Source: 1-14-0-10-45-29 sp964532715 (lineage in GTDB: Archaea > Micrarchaeota > Micrarchaeia > Anstonellales > Anstonellaceae). From it: a stretch of DNA of 27,043 nucleotides. Below are positions 7,808 to 17,234 of this stretch, one piece after another. The first letter of the stretch is position 1. The number at the start of each line of letters is the position of its first letter. The translations under genes were made by a program, and so were the position numbers. The notes beneath the pieces were generated by a model. That model was not told the origin of the DNA. It ran no database searches and was given only the letters and a program-made list of their open reading frames with translations. The stretch spans positions 1 through 27,043 of the forward strand of contig CAZHIX010000010.1 of the NCBI GenBank assembly GCA_964532715.1, written 5' to 3'.

Positions 7808-8662
7808 TTACAGTTTCAATAGATACTTTGACCAATTAACTAAAGAATTGGATGCAAGCATGCGCAAAAGTGTTTTTTTATTTTTGCAAAAGATTATATT
7901 TCTTAGGGAATTCAGAGTTGAAGTTGTTGATTTTTTTGTCATATCTATTTCATAGATATTATTTTTGGCATAATTTTTTTGAGCGATAATTGTACAGTAA
8001 TCCAAGCATTCGGATTCTATATTTTGATTTATTTTTTGCTTAGAGTATGAACGTTTAGAGAGTCGTTTTGCAATTATATTTGGATCAAGACGAAGTATGA
8101 TTATTTTATCCACATTAAGTTTTATTTCACAAACAAGATGACCCTCAATAATTGCAGAGTTGTTTTTTTTACGAATTTTTGATATAATACGATTTGTGAA
8201 ATAATTGAGTTTTTTCAAATCTACAACTTTTGCACCATCGGATAGATCTATTTTTGTGTATAAACGATTTTTATTTACTACATCGTTTAACGATACGTAC
8301 TGCCACCCAAATTTCAAACACCATTTTTTTGCAAGAGTAGTTTTTCCAGTTGATGGGACCCCACTCAATGCAACAACTAACGATGAAGACTTGCGCGGAC
8401 AAATATTTAATCCATGTTTCTTATTTAGCGTATGTGTATCCATGAATTTCGTATTTGATTTGGAATTAATTGCCGAGTTTTGCAACTTGTGATTGCCCAC
8501 AAGCTTTGAAATTGATTTGGAATTAATTGCAGGTTTTTTTTGTGTAATGGATTCGCACTTAAATCGTGAATTAAGTTTTGATTTTTTTGCAATTTTTTTA
8601 GATTTACATTTATTTGTAAATTTTGAGTTTGTATTGGATTTTTTAGATATACTCAATACCAT
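7808..8662 (-). CDS. AK6/Fap7-like adenylate kinase family protein with basic N-terminal extension
   Basis: A P-loop nucleoside-monophosphate kinase of the AK6/Fap7 type, a family linked to 40S/30S ribosome maturation as well as adenylate kinase activity. The core begins near residue 95: VVALSGVPSTGKTTLAKKW (P-loop; Ser where many relatives have Gly), YVSLNDVV, VVDLKKL, IIEGHLV, a DKIIILRLDP strand, then KRLSKRSYSKQKINQNIESE, the lid/acceptor region typical of this family. Before it lies an extension of about 90 residues rich in Ser, Asn and Lys, with AINSKS occurring twice. An alternative start at ATG 8443 (residue 74) would drop most of it. ATG 8662 follows the regulator's stop by 6 bases and has GAGGTTTAGG upstream, so the long form is plausible. 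Cotranscription with the PadR-like gene is likely. Confidence 0.82.
   Translation of the reverse strand: MVLSISKKSNTNSKFTNKCKSKKIAKKSKLNSRFKCESITQKKPAINSKSISKLVGNHKLQNSAINSKSNTKFMDTHTLNKKHGLNICPRKSSSLVVALSGVPSTGKTTLAKKWCLKFGWQYVSLNDVVNKNRLYTKIDLSDGAKVVDLKKLNYFTNRIISKIRKKNNSAIIEGHLVCEIKLNVDKIIILRLDPNIIAKRLSKRSYSKQKINQNIESECLDYCTIIAQKNYAKNNIYEIDMTKKSTTSTLNSLRNIIFCKNKKTLLRMLASNSLVNWSKYLLKL
8455..8530 (-). repeat. 57-bp-spaced direct repeat in the AK6-like extension
   Basis: A 19-base sequence, TTGATTTGGAATTAATTGC, is present at 8455-8473 and again at 8512-8530. The spacing is in frame (19 codons), and both copies encode AINSKS in the basic N-terminal extension. Confidence 0.8.
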
Positions 8663-8668
8663 GAAAAC

Positions 8669-8992
8669 CTAAACCTCTTTTGCACGCTCGTTGAGTAATT
8701 TTTTTCCTTGTTCTAAAAGTAACTTTCCATTATCAGTAATAGAATAGTAATTGCGTTTTCCCAAAGTGTGGGATTTGAGATAACCACTTGCTTCAAGTTT
8801 GTAAAGCACTAAATAAACTAAAAGACGTGATGGCTTAAAACCAAATTTTTTATTTATAGAATCCGCAAGAGTATACGCATATATTTGTTCTTTGCTAGCA
8901 AGTGATAGAATTGATAACCATAAATTTGATAGCGTTATAGACTCATACAATCTCAGAAGAGGTTTTTGCATTTTACTTGGTTTTTCCATCAT
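8669..8992 (-). CDS. PadR-like winged-helix transcriptional regulator
   Basis: A small protein of about 107 residues with a winged-helix fold: an LSILSLASKEQIYAYTLADSI opening helix region, FKPSRLLVYLVLYKLEASGYL as the probable recognition helix and following segment, and KRNYYSITDNGKLLLEQG as the wing. The YYSITDNGK(L) pattern and length match PadR-family regulators, although the terminal dimerisation helix is short. Target and signal are unknown. Candidate starts are TTG 8995, ATG 8992 and ATG 8989; ATG 8992 has AGGT six bases upstream. The gene starts 16 bases after purF ends and 6 bases before the kinase gene, so it may be read together with both. Confidence 0.8.
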   Translation of the reverse strand: MMEKPSKMQKPLLRLYESITLSNLWLSILSLASKEQIYAYTLADSINKKFGFKPSRLLVYLVLYKLEASGYLKSHTLGKRNYYSITDNGKLLLEQGKKLLNERAKEV

Positions 8993-9008
8993 CAAAATAC
9001 CTGTAAAG

Positions 9009-10481
9009 TTAAACTATTTTTTCTTCCCATATACGAATATTTTCTGAAGATTTTTTGTTTTTTATTATATTAGCAAGTTTTGCACCAATTTCAGTTGGAT
9101 AATTTTCGGTTAAACAACCAAGACATAAATCGTTTTTGGGCAATCCGGTCGATGCGACTAAATCTTCAATTGATAAAAATGCTAGTGAGTCTGCACCTAT
9201 ATGTTGTCTTATCTGTTCAATTGATTTTTTAGTTGCTATAAGTTCATCATAAGTAGGCAAATCTACACCATAAAAACATGGAGCGACAACTGGCGGGCAT
9301 GCGACTCTTAGATGAATTTTTTTTGCACCTGCTTCTTTGAGTAGACTAATTATAGGCCCACAAGTCGTTGCACGAACTATTGAATCGTCTATTAGAACTA
9401 TATCTTTATTTTTTACAATTTGACCGATGGCGTTGAGTTTGAGCCTAACTGCCTGCATCCTGTCTTTTTGAGATGGCATTATAAATGTTCTACCGATATA
9501 ACGATTTTTTATGAGACCTTCTGCAAGTGAAATTTTTGACTCTTCACTATACCCTTGAGCCGCAGGTCTTGAAGTATCTGGAACTGCAACCACTATATCG
9601 GCTTTTACTGGACTTGAACGTGCAAGTCTTCTACCACATTCCATACGAACATTGTAAACTAATTTTCCTTGCTCTATTGAATCTGGGCGAGAAAAGTATA
9701 CATACTCAAAAATACAGTGTTTTTTTGATGTTTTTTTTGCACATATTTTTTTCACAATCCCATCGCTTGTAATTACAATTGCTTGACCAGGTTCAATATC
9801 TCCTTTAAGCTCAATCTTATTTATATCTAAAGCCACAGATTCAGATGCAAACATAATAGTGTCTCCATCGTCACCAAAACATAGTGGGCGAATTGCGTTT
9901 GGGTCTCTAAAAACTATCAATTCCCCATTTTGAGTTATTGCACAGACGGAATATGAACCATCAAGTGCATCCATCAAAAAAGAAATTGCCTTAAAATAAT
10001 CCCCATCTGCTTTTTGTAATGAAGATATTAATTGAGCTAAAATTAAATCCGCATCACAAGTTGATGATAATGTAAAACCTTGCGCCTCTAATTTTGAGCG
10101 AACCAACCCATAGTTTGCAATATTCCCATTGTGAGCAAGTGCTATTTGGAGTTTTTTGTAGTTTTGTAAAAAGGGCTGAGTATCTTGAGGACCTCCGGCA
10201 CCTATGGTCGGATAGCGAACATGCCCAACTGCAAGATAACCCTCTAATTTGTTCATGTTAGAATGCTTGAACACATCACTTACAAAACCAAGATCACGAT
10301 GTAAAACTATTTTTTCTCCGTTGAAAGAAGCCATCCCGCAACTATCTTGTCGACGATGTTGAAGATAAATCAGTGCATTATATATTTTAGTAGAAACGTC
10401 TTTTTTTGAACGTGAAAACGCACCGACCACACCGCATTCTTCACGTAACGAGTAAACTTTTTGTTCTTGCACATTTGACAT
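9009..10481 (-). CDS. purF: Amidophosphoribosyltransferase
   Basis: First committed step of purine synthesis: PRPP plus glutamine gives phosphoribosylamine. The 490-residue protein has an N-terminal glutaminase domain with nucleophile Cys16 in REECGVVGA, so a 15-residue propeptide must be removed, as in Bacillus-type enzymes. Also visible are GHVRYPT, AHNGNIANY and GSYSVC. The C-terminal domain has the PRPP loop VLIDDSIVRATT (362-373). Cys256, Cys402, Cys453 and Cys456 sit where the Bacillus subtilis enzyme binds a 4Fe-4S cluster, so this is probably an iron-sulfur, oxygen-sensitive PurF. GAGGT at 10491-10495 serves as the ribosome binding site, and purQ ends 41 bases upstream. It lies in a minus-strand purL-purQ-purF group. 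Confidence 0.96.
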   Translation of the reverse strand: MSNVQEQKVYSLREECGVVGAFSRSKKDVSTKIYNALIYLQHRRQDSCGMASFNGEKIVLHRDLGFVSDVFKHSNMNKLEGYLAVGHVRYPTIGAGGPQDTQPFLQNYKKLQIALAHNGNIANYGLVRSKLEAQGFTLSSTCDADLILAQLISSLQKADGDYFKAISFLMDALDGSYSVCAITQNGELIVFRDPNAIRPLCFGDDGDTIMFASESVALDINKIELKGDIEPGQAIVITSDGIVKKICAKKTSKKHCIFEYVYFSRPDSIEQGKLVYNVRMECGRRLARSSPVKADIVVAVPDTSRPAAQGYSEESKISLAEGLIKNRYIGRTFIMPSQKDRMQAVRLKLNAIGQIVKNKDIVLIDDSIVRATTCGPIISLLKEAGAKKIHLRVACPPVVAPCFYGVDLPTYDELIATKKSIEQIRQHIGADSLAFLSIEDLVASTGLPKNDLCLGCLTENYPTEIGAKLANIIKNKKSSENIRIWEEKIV

Positions 10482-10522
10482 AATTGATTACCTCAATGTT
10501 TGATTATAATCGTTTGCAAAAC

Positions 10523-11386
10523 TCACATTTTCTTTTGAGCAAAACGCACTATTGATTCAAAAAATGGAATACAATTTCCTTGCTCCATAATGGACGCAGG
10601 TTTAGTTTTGAAAAGACCAACACGCTTTAATATGTTTGATATAAGATTATCGTTCTTATTTGTTGATGTTAATATCTGTGTTCTAAGCGGATTTTGCATT
10701 ATATTTACATGACACTCTGGATGTGGCATTAAACCCATAACATTTCCTTGTTCATTGCACAAACCTGCAATTGCATCTGCAGAACCATTTGGATTAGCCG
10801 GATACTTAGAAGTTGAAAAACCATCAGAACCGGCATAGCGAAACACTACTTGTTTTTTATCTATAAGCGTATCAAGAGTTTTTTTTGAATCCAAGACTAT
10901 TTGCCCCTCCCCGTGCCTAACTGGCAATGTAAAAACAGGTGGCATAGATTGCGCAAATGGGCACACGCAACTTTCAGTTCTAAGACGTATCCAACGGTTT
11001 TCAAAACGCGAATTTTTATTATGCATCAATGTTATGTGGCGTTTGTTATTTTCCCAACCTGGAATTGCACCCATTTGAGTAAGAGTTTGAAATCCATTAC
11101 ATATCCCAAGAACTACTTTGTCTTCATCTACAAATTTTGTAAATTCATTTTGTAAATTAAACCTGAATTTATTTGCAAGTACACGCCCAGATTGAATATT
11201 ATCTGCAAACGACCAGCCACCAGAAAGTACTAGAATTTGATACTCTTCTAAAAGCGAAGGTTTTTGTGCAAGTGAATTAAAATGAAGTATATCTGGTTTT
11301 GCGCCTGCAATTTCAAACGCCCAGGCAGTTTCTTCTTGAGAGTTTATCCCAAAACCGGATAATACTAATGCTTTTGGATTTGTCAT
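10523..11386 (-). CDS. purQ: Phosphoribosylformylglycinamidine synthase, glutaminase subunit (long form)
   Basis: Supplies ammonia from glutamine to PurL for making FGAM from FGAR. It is a class I glutamine amidotransferase: nucleophile Cys in VVLGICNGFQTL (Cys96 from this start), His and Glu in GLMPHPECHV. At about 287 residues it is longer than typical small bacterial PurQ. It contains NSRFENRW, a motif of the glutaminase domain of large single-chain PurL, so it looks like that domain as a separate gene. The ATG at 11386 lies 5 bases after the purL stop, with GTGAT upstream as ribosome binding site. GTG 11395, which overlaps the purL stop as GTGA, is the alternative. Either way translation is coupled to purL. 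Confidence 0.94.
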   Translation of the reverse strand: MTNPKALVLSGFGINSQEETAWAFEIAGAKPDILHFNSLAQKPSLLEEYQILVLSGGWSFADNIQSGRVLANKFRFNLQNEFTKFVDEDKVVLGICNGFQTLTQMGAIPGWENNKRHITLMHNKNSRFENRWIRLRTESCVCPFAQSMPPVFTLPVRHGEGQIVLDSKKTLDTLIDKKQVVFRYAGSDGFSTSKYPANPNGSADAIAGLCNEQGNVMGLMPHPECHVNIMQNPLRTQILTSTNKNDNLISNILKRVGLFKTKPASIMEQGNCIPFFESIVRFAQKKM

Positions 11387-11391
11387 AAAAA

Positions 11392-14388
11392 TCACAAATA
11401 ATTTGCACTAAGTGTTTTTTTGAAACTTTCTTCAAGTTCACTAGTGCTTATGCTTATTTTTATAGAGTCCTCAGAACCATTTATAACAAAAGTTTGATTA
11501 TCACAAACTTCACCTATTTGTGCAAAAACACAACCAGACATTAATTCTTCAAATTCTTTTTTTGAAGACATATTTATTGACACTATAAAACGCCCTGCTG
11601 ATTCGCTAAATAAGATTTTATCATCAGTCATGCCTTCATCTCTTGGAATTTTATTTGTGTTTATTGTACAACCTAAATTTGCACCAATGCAAGATTCTGC
11701 AAGCGAAACTGCAATACCACCATCCGAACAATCATGACATGAACGAATTAATCCTTTTTTGATTGCCAGATAAACTTTTTTATAAAGTTTAAAATTATCG
11801 GTCATGCGTACTTTTGGATGAGTTTTTCCAAACGACTTAGTATGAGCATAGTATTCTGAACCAGACAACTCATCATATGTTTTTCCAAGCACGTAAATTA
11901 AGTCTTTAGATTGTTTGAAATCTGTAGTGGCACTCCATCGTGCATCTTTTGAAAACCCACACAACGTAATGAGTAAAGTCGGAGGAATAGATATTTTTAT
12001 ACCCCCATGAGAATAATCATTTTTCATTGAGTCTTTTCCTGAAACTAGAGGCAATGAATAAGCAAGACATATATCTGCAAGACCTTTATTTGCTCTTACA
12101 AGTTGAGCAAGTTTAAATGCACCATCCAAATTTTTGTCAGATTCTATCGGATCGGGCCAACAAAAATTGTCAAGTGCACCCCAATGAGTTGGATCGCCAC
12201 CGGTTGCGATATAATTTCTTACTGCTTCATCAACTGCAAGTTGTGCCATGTCATAAGTGTCATAATCTGAAAATTTAGGGCATATTCCATGTGATACAAA
12301 AATTGCAGTGTTCTTACCATAGAATGGAATTTGCATCGCACAATCAGATGGACCGTTATGCACACCGCAAAGAGGTTTTATTGAACTCATACCTAAAACT
12401 TCATGATCATACTGACGTATAACTGATTCTTTTGAACAGATATTGAGTCTTGAGAGCATATTTAGAATCATAGATTTCATATCGCTTGGAACATCAGGTT
12501 CGTTTATTTTGAATTCTTTAGGCATATGAACTGCCTTTAACTTCATTTTCAAAAGACTGTCGTGCATAAATTTAAGCTCAAGATATAAAACTGGTTTTGA
12601 GTGATAAAACACGCTAAGATATCCATCGTCACTAAATTCGCCTATATCTGTTGCTTCAACTCCATGAGTTTTTGCAAGCGCCAAAAATTCAGGCGCATTC
12701 TTTGGTGGAACTGCAACGGTCATTCGCTCTTGAGATTCTGAAACAAAAATTTCCCAGGGATTGAGACCTGGATATTTTAGTGGTGCACGTTCAAGATGAA
12801 TAATTGCGCCATTAGTTAATGTAGCAAGTTCCCCTATTGATGAAGAAAGACCACCTGCACCATTATCAGTTAATCCGGAATAAAGACAACGCTCTTGCGA
12901 TTCAAGTAAAAAATCACTAAGAATCTTTTGAGTAAACGGATCTCCAAGTTGAACTGCAGAGGTTGGAGATGTTTCATTTAATTCTAAAGATGAAAAAGTT
13001 GCGCCGTGAATTCCATCCTTGCCTATTTTGCCACCAATCATAAATATTCTATCTTTTGGCTTTATTGTCTTGATATGGGTTTTTCTACCGTCTTTTAGTT
13101 TTCTTGGCATAAGACCCCCAGTTCCACAATAAACAAGTGGTTTTCCAAGATACCTATCATCAAAAACTATTGAACCATTGATTGTAGGTATTCCGGATGC
13201 GTTTCCCCCGAATTCAACCCCAGCTCTAACCCCATCATAAACTCTTTTTGGATGATGAAGTTTTGGCGGAATTTTTTGATCATAATTTGGATTTGCAAAA
13301 CAAAATACATCTGTGTTAAATATTGGTTTTGCACCAAGCCCTGCACCTAAAACGTCCCGATTTACACCAAGTATTCCAGTCAGAGCACCACCAAACGGAT
13401 CAAGAGCAGATGGAGAATTATGAGTTTCTGCTTTTATTGCAAGCGCCCAATCATCATCAATTGCCAAAATACCTGCATTGTCACTAAAGACACTCAATAA
13501 ATATGCTTGAGCTGATTTTATGCTTTTTGTTGTCTTTGAGATATATGTTTTAAATAACGAATCTATTTTCTCTTGTTTTACTTTTTCTTTTTTTGCGTTT
13601 TTTATATCATATTCGGTATAGTCAATCTGTGCATTGAAAATTTTATGTTTGCAATGCTCCGACCAAGTTTGAGCGATACACTCAAGTTCAACATCAGTTG
13701 GATCTTGAGGCATCTTCATTTTTTCTCTTTCACGAATTGTTTTTGGGCGTTTATAATAATTTCTTATCTGCATCATTTCATCGACGTTCAGAGCTAAAAG
13801 ACGGCGTTTCGAAATTTTTTCAAGCTCTTTTTTTGAATTGGGGAGTGGAATTGAATCCACATAACCTTTTTGTTCAGTTTTAACAGATGGAATATTTGTG
13901 TTTGAATAGTAAAAGGATATATTTTGAGGTTCTAATATATGATACTGCTCGATTAATGGATTGCAAAGAACAGATTGACATATTTGATCTGCCAACTCTA
14001 ACGCAAATTCTCCATAAAATAAATATAATGTTGATGAAAATATGTTCGCTTCAATTTGTTTTGAGAGGGCATCTTGACACGCAATTTTTGCAGTATCCGC
14101 CAAATTATCTTTTACCCCTGGGCGATATGATATTTCTATACCTGCACAAAACGCTTGATCTGCAGGTCTATCTAAAGCGTAAAACTGAGTGATTGCATCA
14201 GTAAAAACTTCTTTTGCAACAGTGTGCGCATCTTTTTCACTAAGTGGTTTTTCAAAAGTGTAAACTTGCACACATCTAACGTCAGTTAAATTACTCAGTG
14301 AATAATCTGTAATAAGTCGCCTCATCAGCGCACGCGCTTTTGAATCTTCAAACTCGGGTTTTAGCATTACTTCTATTCGCACAACCAT
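11392..14388 (-). CDS. purL: Phosphoribosylformylglycinamidine synthase, fused PurS-PurL subunit (PurSL type)
   Basis: ATP-dependent amidation of FGAR to FGAM in purine synthesis. At 998 residues it is longer than small archaeal PurL (about 700-750). The first 190 or so residues form two PurS-like halves, RIEVMLKPEFEDSKARALMR and FCAGIEISYRPGVKDNLADT, so no separate PurS is needed. The catalytic region is intact: TWSEHCKHKIF, then the ATP/Mg site AIKAETHNSPSALDPFGGA, and in the second half SGKDSMKND and DCSDGGIAVS. Together with PurQ the summed length is close to that of single-chain enterobacterial PurL. ATG 14388 is chosen because TTTTTAAA lies 26 bases upstream. TTG 14424 would add a hydrophobic stretch unlikely in this enzyme. 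Confidence 0.93.
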   Translation of the reverse strand: MVVRIEVMLKPEFEDSKARALMRRLITDYSLSNLTDVRCVQVYTFEKPLSEKDAHTVAKEVFTDAITQFYALDRPADQAFCAGIEISYRPGVKDNLADTAKIACQDALSKQIEANIFSSTLYLFYGEFALELADQICQSVLCNPLIEQYHILEPQNISFYYSNTNIPSVKTEQKGYVDSIPLPNSKKELEKISKRRLLALNVDEMMQIRNYYKRPKTIREREKMKMPQDPTDVELECIAQTWSEHCKHKIFNAQIDYTEYDIKNAKKEKVKQEKIDSLFKTYISKTTKSIKSAQAYLLSVFSDNAGILAIDDDWALAIKAETHNSPSALDPFGGALTGILGVNRDVLGAGLGAKPIFNTDVFCFANPNYDQKIPPKLHHPKRVYDGVRAGVEFGGNASGIPTINGSIVFDDRYLGKPLVYCGTGGLMPRKLKDGRKTHIKTIKPKDRIFMIGGKIGKDGIHGATFSSLELNETSPTSAVQLGDPFTQKILSDFLLESQERCLYSGLTDNGAGGLSSSIGELATLTNGAIIHLERAPLKYPGLNPWEIFVSESQERMTVAVPPKNAPEFLALAKTHGVEATDIGEFSDDGYLSVFYHSKPVLYLELKFMHDSLLKMKLKAVHMPKEFKINEPDVPSDMKSMILNMLSRLNICSKESVIRQYDHEVLGMSSIKPLCGVHNGPSDCAMQIPFYGKNTAIFVSHGICPKFSDYDTYDMAQLAVDEAVRNYIATGGDPTHWGALDNFCWPDPIESDKNLDGAFKLAQLVRANKGLADICLAYSLPLVSGKDSMKNDYSHGGIKISIPPTLLITLCGFSKDARWSATTDFKQSKDLIYVLGKTYDELSGSEYYAHTKSFGKTHPKVRMTDNFKLYKKVYLAIKKGLIRSCHDCSDGGIAVSLAESCIGANLGCTINTNKIPRDEGMTDDKILFSESAGRFIVSINMSSKKEFEELMSGCVFAQIGEVCDNQTFVINGSEDSIKISISTSELEESFKKTLSANYL

Positions 14389-14409
14389 AACTAGATAGAA
14401 AAATAAAAG

Positions 14410-14417
14410 TTTAAAAA
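14410..14417 (-). promoter_or_regulatory. TATA-like box of the purL-purQ-purF group
   Basis: TTTTTAAA on the minus strand is centred about 26 bases before ATG 14388, in the 45-base gap after secD. It predicts a leaderless purL transcript and separates the purine genes from the secretion genes upstream. Confidence 0.45.
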
Positions 14418-14433
14418 TTGACAATACACTCCA

Positions 14434-16029
14434 TTACACTACAAACTTATCAGCAGTCAAAAGTTTTGACGCAATTACGGCATATGCAGGTCTTGAAATG
14501 AAAACTCCAAGTAAGTATCCAAGTACAGTAACTGTTGCAAAACCGATAATATCTACAAGACCTGAAATAAGTAATAAAGGTAAGAGTGCGACTATGGCTA
14601 CAAGCGCATTGGTCTGAATAATTTCAAACGCTGAGTCAAGACAAGACTTTACATCCTCGTCCTTCTTTCTCTTCAATATTTCATCAGTAATTATAACTTG
14701 CGCATCCACAGATACTCCGACGGCCGCAATCAGACCCGCCATTGCAGCTAAATCTATAGTAAACATACCAATTATTGTTATGAGTAAAATCATTTCGCAA
14801 ACCGATACAAAAATTATAGGAATTACAACGTTTAAACTTCTGTATCTTAAACCTACAAGAATTGATATAAATAAGAGTGCTACCCCAAGACCGATAGCCG
14901 AGAGTCTTAGCATTTCCTCTCCAAATCTTGCAGGTACGCTTTCTTTTGAGCCAAGCGATATTTGAACTGGGAGAGCTCCTCCTTTTAATACAGAAATTGT
15001 TTCACGTGCAGAAAAAAGTGCATTCTCATACTTTTGCACGCCTCGCCCACTTGCCGACCCAGTAATAACATACGATGGAGAAGGTACTCCCTCGCCCATT
15101 GATTTTGCAAGAAATGGGGCTGATTTCAATCCAACCGCATCCCACTTTGAAACAACAAACTCAAACTCACTAGAAGGATTGTATTCTGGGCGCATTTGTT
15201 CAGAAGTTTTCTCAGATAACTCAAAACCTTTTTGAACAAGCATTTGTTTTAATGCAGATGAAGCATTTTCACAGATTATAGCCTTAGTACTGTTTGTGAG
15301 TGCGACTACGTCATCATTGTCATAAAATATTGAGTCTTCAATATAAACCGCAACTGGAGAGTATTCTAAATTAAGTGCAGTTATAAGATATTTTATTGCA
15401 TCAGATTGCGATGTATCGTTGGTCAAATTAAATAATAAGTCGTTTGCAGATATAACAATTATTGCATCCTTTGGTCTATCTAGATACATGTAAAGTGGAA
15501 AACCACCTTTACCTCTTACTACTTGAGTAAAATGTTTTTGACCCTCGGGACTTAAACTAAAACTTACTGCCCAATCGGCATTAGAGTAATACCGCGTATC
15601 TGCTTGACGAACAGTATCGGGTAAAATATAATCCCCACTTACAGCTACTTCACCATCAACGATTCCTTGATAAACTCCTTGACGTGAAAGAATTTTTTCA
15701 ATATCACTTACAAGTTTTGGATCCGATTTTGGAACTTCTATGTGTATTTCATCATCACCAACTGAATTTACACGAACTTCGCTTAAACCAAAAGCACGAG
15801 TGCGTGTTTGAATTGATTCTACCATTTCAGACATAGTAACTGCATCTACTGGTTCTTGTAACAAAATCGGAATTTTTATTCCCCCTGAAAAATCAATACC
15901 GAACTTTAGACCTCCATCAAATGGACCGCCATTAAACATTACAAATGACAACGAACCTAAAGCCAAAAGAATGAGCACAACAACGCGAATGTCTGTTATT
16001 ATTTCAACAATTGAATTTGCAAATGACAT
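14434..16029 (-). CDS. secD: Protein translocase accessory subunit SecD
   Basis: Membrane subunit that with SecF assists Sec-dependent protein export. The 531 residues show one N-terminal membrane helix (about 14-33), the conserved LKFGIDFSGGI motif just after it, a large extracytoplasmic domain of about 330 residues, and five membrane helices from about residue 370 to the end. The helix pair contains AVGVSVDAQVIITDEI, the counterpart of the family's conserved VDANV motif. The start is ATG 16029; AGGTG overlapping the secF stop provides the ribosome binding site five bases away, so the pair is coupled. No SecA is expected in archaea, and the energy source of archaeal SecDF is not settled. Confidence 0.94.
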   Translation of the reverse strand: MSFANSIVEIITDIRVVVLILLALGSLSFVMFNGGPFDGGLKFGIDFSGGIKIPILLQEPVDAVTMSEMVESIQTRTRAFGLSEVRVNSVGDDEIHIEVPKSDPKLVSDIEKILSRQGVYQGIVDGEVAVSGDYILPDTVRQADTRYYSNADWAVSFSLSPEGQKHFTQVVRGKGGFPLYMYLDRPKDAIIVISANDLLFNLTNDTSQSDAIKYLITALNLEYSPVAVYIEDSIFYDNDDVVALTNSTKAIICENASSALKQMLVQKGFELSEKTSEQMRPEYNPSSEFEFVVSKWDAVGLKSAPFLAKSMGEGVPSPSYVITGSASGRGVQKYENALFSARETISVLKGGALPVQISLGSKESVPARFGEEMLRLSAIGLGVALLFISILVGLRYRSLNVVIPIIFVSVCEMILLITIIGMFTIDLAAMAGLIAAVGVSVDAQVIITDEILKRKKDEDVKSCLDSAFEIIQTNALVAIVALLPLLLISGLVDIIGFATVTVLGYLLGVFISRPAYAVIASKLLTADKFVV

Positions 16030-16037
16030 TAAAACAC

Positions 16038-17204
16038 CTAATTCTTGAATATGTAGCTTAAAAATGGCTTATGAATATATGTTTTGCCTTTTCGCTCAAG
16101 GTCTTGAATATAAGATATGATTATTACTGCATTAAACGCCCACGTTGCAATTAAATCCCCAAACAGACCTGCAATCACGACCACAGAAATTTCTGAATAT
16201 ATACTTTCATGAGTAATTAGTGCAAGGGCAAAAAGCGCAAAAAACGCGACCATAGTTGAAAAACTCATAGTCATACCAGTTTTCATAGAATCGAATGCAC
16301 GCTCTGCCACAGAGTGTTCTTTTCGTTTTAGAACACGAATTGTGAGTAAAATATCAGTATCTAATGAAAAACCAATCAGCATCAAAAGCGCTGAGAAAGA
16401 TGCAAGAGTCAGTGGAATATTAAATACAGACATCGCACCAAGTGCAAAGATTATATCTGCACCTGCACCGACTAAAACAGCTACTGATGGAATGAAATCT
16501 CTAAAAATTAAAAATACAACGATTGATGTAAGTAAAATTGAATAAAACAGTATAGTGAATGCACGCTCAAGAAAATTTGCCGACATCGTAGCAGTCCTCT
16601 CGCTTGGACTTGATTCATAATCTATACCCGTAAGTGCAGATGCTATTGCATTGTTTAAATTGTTTTCTTCAACATCACGTATGTGGACATGGGCTTCTTG
16701 AACTTGGCGAGTAATCAGATGAGTTGAAGAATAAGAGGATGCATTTTGTTCAAAACCTGCAAGAGAAAAAATACGATTTGCAATTTCGTCTAACTCAAGA
16801 CTTTTTGAATGATATTGTTCGCGTATTTGTGAGTCGTTTGTGTACAAAGTTTGCACTTCAAGATCAGATACTTGTGAGCGAAGCTCAAAAAAAGCTAATT
16901 TTATATCATCGGCATCAGTAACTTTTTGTGAACGTGAAAGTTCTGCCTGAATTATATAATCAGAAGGTCGTTTATTTTGAGCAATCTTGTTGATTACATA
17001 ACCATTCTGTTCCAAAGAATGCTTAAAATCATCAATATTTACTTGCTCAGATACGGAAATTTCAAGGTCAATACCGCCCTTGAAATCTACGCCTAAACGC
17101 AATGGACTTATAACTGTGATAAATAAAATTGAAACGATTGCCAATAGAATTGGTAATATCATTAGTTTTTTGTAGTCCCCTAAATACGGATTTGCAATGT
17201 CCAT
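16038..17204 (-). CDS. secF: Protein translocase accessory subunit SecF (archaeal type)
   Basis: Partner of SecD. Visible are an N-terminal helix (about residues 14-35), LRLGVDFKGGIDLEI, an extracytoplasmic domain, and five C-terminal helices. LIGFSLDTDILLTIRVLKRKE is the motif typical of archaeal SecF. At 388-391 residues it is longer than many archaeal SecF proteins of about 280-300, mainly because the region between the first two helices is expanded (about residues 36-215). ATG 17204 is given; GTG 17213 is an in-frame alternative, and neither has a Shine-Dalgarno. A 119-base gap with a near-palindrome precedes the gene, so it may begin a secF-secD unit. Confidence 0.93.
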   Translation of the reverse strand: MDIANPYLGDYKKLMILPILLAIVSILFITVISPLRLGVDFKGGIDLEISVSEQVNIDDFKHSLEQNGYVINKIAQNKRPSDYIIQAELSRSQKVTDADDIKLAFFELRSQVSDLEVQTLYTNDSQIREQYHSKSLELDEIANRIFSLAGFEQNASSYSSTHLITRQVQEAHVHIRDVEENNLNNAIASALTGIDYESSPSERTATMSANFLERAFTILFYSILLTSIVVFLIFRDFIPSVAVLVGAGADIIFALGAMSVFNIPLTLASFSALLMLIGFSLDTDILLTIRVLKRKEHSVAERAFDSMKTGMTMSFSTMVAFFALFALALITHESIYSEISVVVIAGLFGDLIATWAFNAVIIISYIQDLERKGKTYIHKPFLSYIFKN

Positions 17205-17234
17205 AATAAACACACTTTTAAATTTCTAAATTAA

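Noticed and set aside
10901..14192. Plus-strand frames opposite purQ and purL
   Set aside because: They lie antisense to well-supported enzymes, have no ribosome binding sites, and show composition expected of shadow frames.
14388..14424. TTG 14424 as the purL start
   Set aside because: It would add a hydrophobic segment to a soluble enzyme and would lie upstream of the TATA-like box at 14410-14417.
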